A DNA stretch of 64,000 nt. It comes from Phragmites australis. Lineage: Eukaryota > Streptophyta > Magnoliopsida > Poales > Poaceae. The DNA lies in the NCBI RefSeq assembly GCF_958298935.1, contig NC_084924.1:33763819-33827818 (forward strand). Direction: 5' to 3'. This document shows positions 34,571 to 44,931 of this stretch, one piece after another (position 1 is the first letter of the stretch; every line of letters starts with the position of its first letter). The translations under genes and the position numbers were made by a program. The notes under the pieces are model-generated. The model did no database searches and was not told the DNA's origin. It saw only the letters and a list, made by a program, of their open reading frames with translations.

Positions 34571-37500
34571 GTTTCTAATGATACAATTGAGAAAACTTTA
34601 TACACTTTCCATCCATTGTTCCAGATATTGCAACAGCAATATCATCATCAAAATCACCCAACGGGTGCAGCACCCCTTCTTGAGTACATGCTAACACTCC
34701 GGATACAATTTTAGTGGCCATAAACGGAACAACAAGAAATCCAAGGGATAGTGAAGATTTTTCCAACATGCAGAAAAAAGTGGAATTGCACAACGCAATG
34801 ATCGTTTTAAGCAAAAATGATAATATATATAACTCTCCAATTTATCAACGGTGTGGATGTACGATTCACCATACAAAAAAATACTATATTTCCAAATATT
34901 GGGTGTATTTGTATCTCAAATTTATTGGAAAAGTCAAGATTGTCAAAGGGGATAAGCTTGAAACTCACTTCGATGCACAACCAGAAAGCACTCTGCCAGT
35001 GGATTATTCTTAGACCATTCCTCTGATGGAGAACAATGATTTGGTCTGGCAGAAGGAGGATGATATCCTCAGTATAAATCACATGCTTGTGGACTTTACT
35101 AACCAAGATATGTTGAGAGATCACCATTAGTATCCTAGTTATCCCCTTAATGTCATATGCCTACTATTATCCTACATGATATTGTATATCCCTATATATA
35201 ATAGTGTCTCTCTAGATATGATACTCAAGAAAATCAGCATTGTATATATTCTATGTATGAGTTAAATTACTATGAAACTTTCTCTTATATATATAGAAAT
35301 TTTATGGGAAGCAATCGGATGGAAGAAAAAAATTGTTAGTGGAAAGTTGTACCACTAATGCAATTTTTTCGGAGCAAATATATTTCCATACTCTGGAACA
35401 TGGAAAAATATATTTCTTATCATCTTGATTGTATAATACATACATCAATCTCTAACATATGTTGCATATACAATAATTTTTTGGTATCTTAATGAATTCA
35501 AGATTTGGCATGCTTGCCTTAGCCATTTTGATTTAGGAACAATGACAAAAAATTATTGTCAATTCTATTGGTGACGACATAAATATTGCAAAATTTTTAT
35601 AGTCATTAGATTTGAGGCCCTCTCATGTCATATGGAAATCAATTTTGAGCCCCTCTTACCTTATAATTAAACATGAGCAACTTAATTTTCTTGACCGCAT
35701 TCAAGGAGATATATGTGGTCACATTCAACCATTATTTGAACCATTTATGTACTTTATAATGCCCCACAAAGCATCTACAGGATGGCCGCATATGTATCTA
35801 TCTTCCCTGATAAACCATGCTTGTGCCAAATTAATTGCTCAAGTTATCAAATTAAGAGCAAAATATCTTAGATGCAGGATAAACTCCATTCGAATGGATA
35901 ATATCATGAAATATCCTTCATAGGCATCCAGTACATCTTGTATAACTCTAGGTATCAATATAGAGCATTATGTACCTTATGTCCATACTCAAATAGTCTC
36001 CTTGAATCTCTTATCAAGAGAGTTAAATTAATTGTATGACCACTCCTAACAGAATTGAAATTTACCAATCTCTTGTTGGAATCATACGTTATTACACGCT
36101 ATGGATTTGATCCAAATCCAACCAACTGCATATCATGTAACTTCCCCATTGCAGTTAATACGTGAAAATCAACCAAATATTTCCTATCTATAAAAATTCA
36201 GTTATGCTCTATACGTACCAATATGACCACCGCAGCATACATCTATGGGCCCCCACAGGAAACTAGGGATTAAAGTGAGGTATAAATCTTTGTCAATGAT
36301 ATAATACCTTGAACTCCTAACATGAAACTTGGATACAACCTGGTACGCTAATTATATTTTTATAAAGACAAAATACCAGCATTAGGAGGAGATATGTACC
36401 ACAAATAATGCATTTAGTCCTTAGATCCACGAACTAAAGAATCTGAATAAAAAGTTCAAAGAATTATAAAATTATAACACTTTGCAAATACTTTGCCAAT
36501 TGCATTTACTGATAATAAGGGTGCCACTAGTCCTTGTGGTCAATGCACCAGAAAGAGTGGAGATACCTTATAAAATCCCTCATTTCACAAATGAAAATAA
36601 GAGGGAGAAAAATATGGGTACAAATAATGCTTCTCCAATAGCCGTATAAGCAAATGAAGATATCTTCTAAACCAGTAAATGAAATTCAACCCCTTATTGA
36701 AAGACACCTGATGGATACTCTACATCTAGTACCCAACACAAATATGCACACAAACTTATATGCTGGGACATTGCAACACCCTAATTCCATTGTTGTGGGA
36801 AATCACAAGGAGTTAGAATGGTTAATTAAATATCCATAAACTATATTGATTTCCCTTAATCATACAATAGAAGGACTACAATTATCGACATATATATTTC
36901 TCCTCAAAAATTGCCTAAGACCTTCAAATTGATCTAGGCCAAAGTCCATGGCTACGGTTGAATGCTTCTAGTGCTCAGACTGGACCAAATAGAAGGAAGC
37001 AATTGAGATAAAATTGCACTCGCTTAACAAAAGAGAGGCATTTACCTATGTAATACCTACTCTTCATTAAGACTTCCCGCTGGAAGCAAAATGAGTCATT
37101 TACCTCTATAATACATACCCTTCATTAAGACTTCCCACTAGAAGCAAAATGGGTCTAATTTCAAGTTATGTGTGGAATTAAGTTCCGATATCTAATATTT
37201 TGATAGTATAAATGAATTTATCCATGCAGTTGATGTAGTGATCACATACTTATATGGGTCACTATATTCGGATATCTATATGAAAAAGTCCCTAAAGGGC
37301 TTAAAATTCTGAATCCAAAAGTCAATCGCAATATGTATTGTATAAACTAAAAATTCACTTTATGACTTATATCAGTTAGACAAGATGTGGTATACAGACT
37401 GGATGAGTTCCTTCAACTAAAGGGTTACTCGAATGATGATTACCCATGTGTGTTCATTAAGAAACCCCTCACTTGATTTTGTATCATCTCACTACACAAG

Positions 37501-38262
37501 ATATAGAAGAGGCAAACAATCATCTTAAGACGGAGTTTGAGATTAAATACTTGGGTAAAATAAAGTTTTTGCTCAAATCTATAAATTGAGCATATTCCAT
37601 CAGAAATCTCATCTAAAGCAACTATGGTCGTTCGATCCCTTGGTATGGATAAACATCCATTCAAACATAAAGGTAATGATGAGGTGATATTAGGACCTGA
37701 AGTTCCATATCTTAGTATATTTGGAGCACTCGGATATCTTGTAAATTGCACCAACCCAACTTTTCATTTGCAACCAAGTTATTAGGTGGACACAACATAG
37801 CTCCCAGAAAAGGACATATGATTGGCAATTGGAATATCCTCAGATTTCTTCAAATTACAAAAGATCTTGATTTATTCTATCAGAATATTGAAACATAGTC
37901 ATGGTAGGATATACTGATGCTAGCTTATTGTCCGACTAGTTCTATTTTCCTACATGGCAGTACAACCTTATGATGGAGGTTATCAAAAGTAAACTCTAGT
38001 TGCTACTTTCACTAATCATTCTAAACATTATATGCAACATCACAGAGTGTATTGCTTCATAGAATGATTAATCATATTTTAAGATCATGTGGTATAGATT
38101 TATCAGAATATACCATGATTATCTATCAAGATAATACTGCTTTTATTGATTAAATGCATATAGGTTATACAAAGTGCAATATCAAATAGCATATTGCCAT
38201 AAGATATTTTGCAAACAAAGTCATGTGAAAATCTAGCAGATTTATTCACTAAGTCATTGCCC
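34571..38262 (+). pseudogene. Copia A pol remnants
   Basis: Scattered fragments in copia order: integrase-like pieces around 35680-35920 (NFLDRIQGDICGHIQP, then ASTGWPHMYLSS), RT pieces around 37380-37560 (QLKGYSNDDYPCVFIKK, then EEANNHLKTEFEIKYLGK across frames), RNase H pieces around 37900-38150, and the C-terminal ENLADLFTKSLP at 38226-38261. Every part has stops and indels. The RT catalytic box is not preserved. Confidence 0.7.
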
Positions 38263-39290
38263 ATCAGCGACAGAGCTAGGATTTTTGCATTGGGTAAACT
38301 CTTCAGCTTTTTTATAAGACTGTGAAATCAGTATATAAGTAAAAAAAAATTCCTAAAATCACAATACAAATGTACTAAAAAATATCATAATATCATAAAT
38401 TTAACAAATATGTTCAAATTTTGCAAAATTACAATATAAATTGTTCAAATATGAAATAAGGTCTTACATACATAGGAGATTACAATACTACTCTAGATTC
38501 TTCACTTTACGCTTTCTTATGACTATAAAAGTGTCAATTATATCATCCTCACTTACTTTGGAGAAAATATCCAACTAAATAAATGTGATTAAGCCATATA
38601 ATGGTTTAAAGTTTGACACAAACCACATAATCTAATTGCTAAAATTTTGCTAATTAAATATCATGTGAGTAATCCGAATAATAAAGAAAAACAATAACAT
38701 TGATATCTATCAAATAAATATTAAAATAACTAACAAGATCGATCAATCCTAACAATAACAACTAGTACTCTATCGTGCAATACATCTGCTCCAGTTGTTA
38801 GCTAGTACAGCAACCATTTCGCTTTCCTCTCTCTTTTCCCTTTATTCTAAACAAGGATCAAAGCTAGTACTTGATTTCCTAGGCAAGGATAAAGTAATTA
38901 GTAACTTGTTGTTATGCTCTTGCTGAATTTTATTAGTGACACCAAGATACATTCTCTTTTATAATGATCATCAACTGTTTGTATTAGATTAATTGAAGCA
39001 CACAGCATTGCAAATTTAGAAATTGCAATCAACGTTGAACATACAAGATTACAAGATCAATTGAAGCTCACGGCATTGCAAAAATGAACATCAAACATCT
39101 GGTTGAGTGACTGTGCTATGTGCTCACAACCTTACGCTCCCTTACCCATGCACATACTTGCACAAAAATAGGTCGGATCCTAGGGTAGTCCCAATCCCAC
39201 CTGGACTACCCACTGGATACGTTTATGTTGCTCTCTTCAATTTTCCAAAAATATATTTGTGGAATTGGCATGCAAAGACTTCGAGAATTG
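38263..39290. repeat. About 1 kb insertion in the Copia A tail, class uncertain
   Basis: The pol C-terminus is cut after KSLP at about 38262, where CAGCGACAGAGCTAGGATTT begins, a terminus form that recurs in grass genomes. GGACTACCC-type sequence occurs near 39210. Copia sequence is recognisable again after about 39300 (leader to the 3' LTR). Exact ends and target duplication were not found. Confidence 0.3.
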
Positions 39291-39569
39291 CAGAGTTCAG
39301 GGAGAATTAATCTGTAAGCTGTAACTTATTTATGATCATTAGATTATATATATTGCATTTTTTTACCTTTATGAGGTTTACTCTTAGGTTTTCCGTATAA
39401 GATTTTTAATGAGACAATATCAATACAACCATATATACCATATTATTTTCTTCTATAATTTTTTTTCAATAGCATATTACCATCATTTTTCTTCTCATAT
39501 TTTTTCATAGGGTTTTTAAAAGACTTTTTCATTGTGCTATATACAAATAGTGAAATTGATCAAGAGGAA

Positions 39570-39772
39570 TATTAAGAAATGATTAATTCATGCCTCTTGG
39601 GACAAGATATCTCCCCAACACGTATCCCTTCATTCATATCCATTATGATAAGATGCATTCTCAACAGCAACCTTTCATCTTTCATATATATATATATTGA
39701 AACAAGACACAATACAATCAATCAAAGAATTTGACTCTACTCGATAAGTTACATTGTCTCTATTCGTTTACA
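39570..39772 (+). repeat. 3' LTR of Copia A
   Basis: Preceded by a short purine-rich tract (CAAGAGGAA at 39561-39569) where the polypurine tract is expected. Homologous to 28684-28873. It ends only about 40 bp before the first ACGT box of the lectin gene promoter. Confidence 0.7.
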
Positions 39773-39814
39773 GCTCACGCCGTGGATCCAGAAGGTTCCC
39801 CAGACCGGGCCCAC

Positions 39815-39861
39815 ACGTCATAGAGACGTGGCAGTAACAAGCTCATTGGGCCCCACGTGTC
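39815..39861 (+). promoter_or_regulatory. ABRE/G-box-like cluster upstream of the R40 lectin gene
   Basis: ACGTCA at 39815, GACGTGGC at 39825-39832 and CCACGTGTC at 39853-39861 are ACGT-core boxes of the kind bound by bZIP factors in ABA and drought responses. R40 lectins of rice are known as ABA- and osmotic-stress-responsive, so the cluster fits, but function is inferred from the motifs. Confidence 0.6.
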
Positions 39862-39984
39862 ATGCGGGCGGCACGGGACGGGGAATTCACACCGTCCACA
39901 CCAGCAGACCAAACGTTCACACATTCGCCAAAATCACTTTGGATTCTTTCTTTCTTTTACCCAGCAGTAATTTCCACCTCCTCC

Positions 39985-39991
39985 TATAAAT
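39985..39991 (+). promoter_or_regulatory. TATA box of the R40 lectin gene
   Basis: TATAAAT, 108 bp before the start codon. A transcription start about 30 bp downstream would leave a 5' UTR of roughly 80 bp. Confidence 0.75.
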
Positions 39992-40098
39992 GGGACCCAA
40001 GCCACACAACTTCTCCTCGCCCCGTCCCAAAAACCTCCGGAGTCTTGAGTTGACCGATCAAGCGATCAGCCTCCACAAAACCCCAGAGAGAAGACAAG

Positions 40099-41598
40099 AT
40101 GTTCGGCATCGGGCACCACGGCCACCACGGCCAGAACCCGCCGGCGCACCCCCCGCCCGGCGCCCCCGGCGTGCACCAGCCCACCTTCAAAATCTTCTGC
40201 AAGGCCGACGAGGGGTACTGCCTCACCGTCCGCGACGGCAACGTCGTCCTCGCCCCCTCCAACCCGCGCGACGACCACCAGCACTGGTACAAGGACATGC
40301 GCTTTAGCACCCAGATCAAGGACGAGGAGGGCAACCCGGCCTTCGCCATCGTCAACAAGGCCACCGGACTCGCCATCAAGCACTCCCTGGGCCAGTCCCA
40401 CCCGGTAATTTTTTTTCCCTCTGCTCTTGCTTTTCTTTTTTATTCATCAGTTTGTGTGGATTGTGCCTGGATCTTGAGTTCTTGGAGAATGGTGATCTGA
40501 GTGATGTGTTTGAGGGTGGGGGGCTTTCATTTCAGGTGAAGCTGGTGCCGTTCAACCCGGAGTACCTGGACGAGTCCGTGATGTGGACGGAGAGCCGCGA
40601 CGTCGGCAAGGGCTTCCGCTGCATCCGCATGGTGAACAACATCCGCCTCAACTTCGACGCCTTCCACGGCGACAAGGACCACGGCGGCGTGCACGACGGC
40701 ACTACCGTCGTGCTCTGGGAGTGGGCCAAGGGTGACAACCAGAGCTGGAAGATCCTCCCCTGGGGCGACGAGGCCCACGCCGGCGGCAGCGCCGCCAACG
40801 CGCCCCGCGGCGGCGGCCACGAGCCCACCGTCCGCATCTACTGCAAGGCAGACGAGGGGTTCAGCGTTACCGTTCGCGACGGCACCGTCTGCCTCGCGCC
40901 CACCAACCCGCGCGACGAGTATCAGCACTGGATCAAGGACATGCGCCACAGCAACAGCATCAAGGACGAGGAGGGGTACCCCGCCTTTGCCCTCGTCAAC
41001 AGGGTCACCGGCGAGGCCATCAAGCATTCCCAAGGCGAAGGCCACCCTGTAAGCAACTACCCATCCTTCTATCTTTCTTTCATCGCATCGTATTTGATGT
41101 GAGAAATCAAGAAATGATTTTTGCTCGCTTGAATTTTGCAGGTGAAGCTCGTGCCATACAACCCCAACTATCAGGACGAGTCGGTGCTGTGGACGGAGAG
41201 CCGCGACGTCGGGCACGGCTTCCACTGCGTCCGCATGGTGAACAACATCTACCTCAACTTCGACGCCCTCCACGGCGACAAGGACCACGGCGGGGTGCGC
41301 GACGGCACCAACGTCGTGCTCTGGAAGTGGTGCGAGGGCGACAACCAGCGGTGGAAGGTCGTCCCCTGGTGTAAGTCTTACTTCACACAGGACACACTTC
41401 ACTAGCAGCAACTAGTTGCCACTGCTTTTTCCCGAATCTTGATTTCCGAGTAGAAAATTTCGCACAAGAACGTCATAAAGTGGTTGTCGGTAGAAACTGA
41501 TAGCCTATCAGCTTGTTTCTTTTCAAGGAGTATTAGTTAAGTGTGTTCTACTTCACAAAAAATATTGATGTCATATAATCGTGCTTGTGCCTGCAGAA
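40099..41598 (+). CDS. R40: R40-type lectin with two EUL (ricin-B-like) domains
   Basis: Exons 40099-40404, 40536-41048, 41142-41370 and 41597-41598 give 349 residues (about 40 kDa, the size that names the R40 family). Introns have GT..AG ends. The last one splits the stop codon (T at 41370, AA at 41597-41598). Residues 1-28 are His/Pro/Gly-rich. EUL domain 1 spans about 29-178 and domain 2 about 200-349, separated by a Gly/Ala-rich linker. Each ends with a Q-x-W signature (GDNQSWKILPW and GDNQRWKVVPW). The family binds glycans, is nucleocytoplasmic (no signal peptide is seen here) and is induced by ABA, drought and salt. Introns 1 and 2 interrupt the two domains at the same point (HP|VKLVP, phase 0). 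No break is seen, so it should be functional. Confidence 0.95.
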
Positions 41599-41960
41599 AT
41601 GTGTTGTGCTGGAGCTGCATTGGTCATCACCGTGATCTGGAGTTGGAGAGCATCAGCCTCCTGTGGCCTGCTGCTGTGTTGCTAGAATAAAAGCTGTGTG
41701 CGATCTGTGGTGATGGTGTGTGTGTGTTTTTAGTTTCAGTCGTGTCCTTCGAGTCGGTCCTGCTTCTGTGAGAGAGGGGAGAGTGACAGGGGTTCTTCCT
41801 TCTGGTGAGCTATCTGATTGAGCATTCGGCATTTGTGCTTGTTCTTCAGAGTTCAGACATGGAGTGTACCTCTGTACTGTACTGGGATCCTTTCTTCTAT
41901 CTAAAGTGGGTTTTATCATCCATATCTGCTCCTGCCTTTGATCTGCTATGTATGTTTGCA
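41599..41960 (+). other. 3' UTR of the R40 gene with polyadenylation signal
   Basis: AATAAA at 41686-41691, about 90 bp after the stop, is the clearest signal. The transcript may extend further, to the T/A-rich segment near 41950. The exon 4 start at 41597 means that most of the last exon is UTR. Confidence 0.6.
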
Positions 41961-43246
41961 AAAAAAATTTGAATGTCTTCCTTTGTGCGCTAGCTGGCCA
42001 AATGCGTAATGGATGTTCAAACAATGTCCTAGCAAGACTAGCTTAGCTCGGGGAAATGCATTATGGTTATGTGCCCTTGTCGAAACCATGGGGTGATCTT
42101 CAACTCGATGTCCTCTGATGATCAGGCACTGTGAACTTGAGCAAGCGAGCATATTGCAGGATAAGGTCATCCATATGACGGAGTTCATCACTCATCCGCG
42201 GTAAACTGGCAAACAAAGGCCAGTTATCACACAGCTGTGCGTTTGGGGGCTGGGGCTCAACTCAGCTCTGATGGCCTTTCACTGATAGTAATAAAAACTG
42301 CAAAAGCAGAGCATCGCGTCAGGCATCGCATGCGCGACGAGTGTCCCGTCGGATCTGGGGAGACAACACCATTGCACGCGGCAGCGCAGGAAAAACTGCG
42401 TGTAAAGTATGTTATCCTCGGCACCGTATCAGGCGACGTAACAGCGATGGGAGTAGTGGCCGGCCGGTGAGCTGTGTCCGTCGTTTCTTTGATCGATCGG
42501 GTTCTGCCATGGAACTAATCTATGGACAAGAATAGTGCAGTGCTGCACCCTGGACGGTGGCCGAGCGGAAGGTGGTAGTGATGACGATGATACGTATGGC
42601 TGCTCGTTTGGTTGCCTCCGGCCCGTTGGTAGTGGCAGGCAGGCACTTTGTGCGCAAACCTGATATCTTTTCTCCAATCCATGTATCGCACGTGCTGGCC
42701 GGTTCCTCGGGAAATGGCATTACACAGTTACGAATTACGCTGCCGGCTACCGGAATTATCTCCTCGAGCCTACATGCTTACAGCATCTATTGTATTGTAT
42801 TGCAACCAGTAGTACCAACACGTATCCCGATTTTGTTGACAGTCAGACGGCATCTTAAAACGCTGTCTGTGGATTACTGTGTTACTAGTACATTGCATCG
42901 TGGGGAGGTGTCAGCTCGTCTGCGACTGGTTGTCTGGTTGGGCCTGTAGCGTTCTGCCTCTCCAAATTCTATCCTACATTGACCTATTGGTGGGCCAACT
43001 AGCCATCGGGCCAAGGCCTACCCGAAACGAACATTTTTCTTCGACTGGTTTTAGCACGGCCACCTGATTGTTCCTGTCACAGCTTACTAAGTCCAGGTCC
43101 ATCCGCGAAAGAAAAATAAGTCCAGCTGTTGACGCTCTAAGCCTGTCAAATGTCAACAAAGAGTTAGCCTCGGCGAGATCGGCCCAAAAGACTAGTGGAC
43201 CTGACTTCCGGCCCAGTTAGGTTTCAACTCTAACGAAACCGCAGCA
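41961..43246. other. Intergenic region downstream of R40
   Basis: About 1.3 kb of mixed-composition host DNA. The short open frames (for example 42237-42470, 42557-42949 and 42429-42677) overlap on both strands and show no recognisable protein. No RNA gene or transposon end seen. Confidence 0.6.
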
Positions 43247-43256
43247 GACCACCGTC
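43247..43256. repeat. 10 bp target duplication of the Mutator-like element (left copy)
   Basis: GACCACCGTC at 43247-43256 is repeated without mismatch at 50496-50505. Mutator-like elements make 8-11 bp duplications. Confidence 0.92.
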
Positions 43257-43480
43257 GAGTTTTTTATATATATATATTTTGGATTAAAAATTTAAATAAA
43301 TAGATTCCCCGTAGAAAAAATTGTAAAACTAGGCGTCTGAGAGAGCTGCAGCCCCTGAGAAGGCGGTTAGACCAGCTAACCGCTCCCTCAGAGGGCGGGA
43401 AGCCTAACCGCCCCCTCAGAGGACAGCTAGGGGCTGCCCGCCCGTGTTCGACGCCTTACCGCCCTCTCAGGGGGTGGTAA
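43257..43480 (+). repeat. Left terminal inverted repeat of the MULE
   Basis: An AT-rich outer 60 bp (TTGGATTAAAAATTTAAATA segment) is followed by a GC-rich inner part made of near-palindromic units of the form ACCGCCCCCTCAGAGGGCGGT. The right TIR is its inverse with scattered changes. Confidence 0.9.
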
Positions 43481-44170
43481 GGGTCCTTCCCGCCCGCGCC
43501 GCTCGGCCTCCACCCCCTCCGGCCTCTTCTATAAAATGGGCTAAAATTAGCCTAAAATCCCATTTTATTCAGAAAAAAAGAAACAATTGTGAAGAGGGAG
43601 GAGAAGAGAGGAGAGGAGAGGGGAGGAAGAGAGCCCGGCGAAGCCCTGCTGCATTTGAGCCGCGGATTTGAAGATTATTTTCGGGTAAGTCTTTTTTTTC
43701 TTTTTATTGTTGTTAATTAGTGTAATAGTAGTATATGACATAGGTTTTAGACATGTATGATCTAGGGTTTAGAAAATTCTATGTTTAGTAGGAAATTGTC
43801 AAATTTACTTAGAACATTGTATGATAGCAGTGAAATATAGAATATTATTTTTACTATATTAGGTTTGCAAATGTAGATTTTATAGAATAATAATTGTAGG
43901 GTTGTAATGTGCAACATAGGAGGTAGCACTATATGATAATTTATGAACCTAGGATGTAGCATTTAGAAAATGATAGTATTTAATTTGCACACGGTACAAT
44001 AAGTAGTAAATATAGATTGTACAGAGTGATATTTATAGGTTAGTTTGGTTAGGACTATTATTGAAAGCCTATTGTTATGTATGAATCGGTGTCGGTAAAT
44101 TATTTTATCTGATAATTAGAAATATAGTTTGTCGGTCTTAACATTGATTATGTTTGCGGGTGTTTTCAGG
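43481..44170 (+). other. MULE 5' untranslated region
   Basis: A purine-rich tract (43590-43640) and TATAAAAT at 43531-43538 (a possible promoter TATA box of the transposase gene). A probable leader intron starts near 43684 (GGGTAAGT) and ends before GGGATGGCAGAT (44170). No frame of interest. Confidence 0.5.
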
Positions 44171-44926
44171 GATGGCAGATAATTAATTTTTCAGATATAT
44201 TATGGTGAGGGTGAAATTAGGTACGGCCCTAACAGTGTAGATCTGTCTGGATTTCGTCATGTTATAAAGGGTCTTAGTAAAGCTAATGAGAGGACCATTG
44301 TGGGTGTGTGCAAAGCTCATGCGATTTTTCCAACTGGATCCGCAACAACATGAGCTGAAGCTGAAAGCTGTCCTCAGCCGTGTTAGTTATGGATACTTTG
44401 GTGAGCTTGTTCCCATCGAAGCCACATCAATTTGGAGGCAGTATATAGATATATGTTGTGAACGTGGTCTGTCTCTGATTTTGTTAGCTGAGGCGTACCT
44501 GAAAGATTAAACTGAGGTGAACTCTGTGGAAGCAGTAGCAGGACCAAGGGGAGCACCTCCGTAGCATCATTGAAGAGATGGAGTTGGAGGATGAAGAGTT
44601 GGAGGAAGGCCTTGCCGATGGGGATTCATCTGACGAGGAGGGTAATGCTCTAGTTCCTGCAGAGTGGATGGATCATGAATTTTTGAAGCTGGTGGTTAGC
44701 GAGGCTGATCGGACACCGTGGCAGTACCATGAGAACGAGGTGTCCCAGGGTGCTATGTACCCTACAAAGGAGGCAGTTATTGATGCAGTGAAATTCTGGT
44801 TGTTGTCTCTTCGGAGGCAGTTTAAGGTTGTTAAATCCAGTAAAAGGGAGTACGATGTGAAGTGTTTGGTGCCGCAGTGTCCTTGGCGGGTGCATGCATT
44901 CAGAGGGAAATGGGTAGATTACTGGC

Positions 44927-44931
44927 AGTGC
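44927..44931. repeat. Target duplication AGTGC of the nested LTR (left copy)
   Basis: AGTGC at 44927-44931 recurs at 47582-47586. The transposase frame continues correctly across the insertion when one copy is skipped, which confirms the limits. Confidence 0.92.

Larger units (their letters stand above)
28684..39772 (+). mobile_element. Copia A: Ty1/copia LTR retrotransposon with nested insertions
   Basis: Two short related LTRs (28684-28873 and 39570-39772) flank a PBS, a GC-rich leader with an ORF, a decayed gag and a decayed copia-type pol (RT and RNase H last). A solo LTR (29005-32069) sits in the leader, and about 1 kb of foreign sequence (about 38262-39290) sits before the 3' LTR. No intact target duplication was found. 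It is related to Copia B at 50704-62506, which has the same layout. Confidence 0.8.

Noticed and set aside
34575..35127. Overlapping frames of 79-106 residues on both strands
   Set aside because: They lie in decayed Copia A gag/pol linker sequence, lack recognisable motifs and are interrupted by A/T runs.
28684..39777. Target duplication for Copia A
   Set aside because: The five bases before the 5' LTR (CCATC) do not match those after the 3' LTR (GCTCA or CGCCG). The LTR edges are diverged, so no claim is made.
40527..41411. 294-residue open frame on the minus strand
   Set aside because: It lies exactly antisense to the R40 lectin exons, crosses both introns, and is explained by the high third-position GC of the lectin gene.
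42237..42949. Short frames downstream of the lectin gene
   Set aside because: They overlap on both strands, have no family features and no promoter or splice context.
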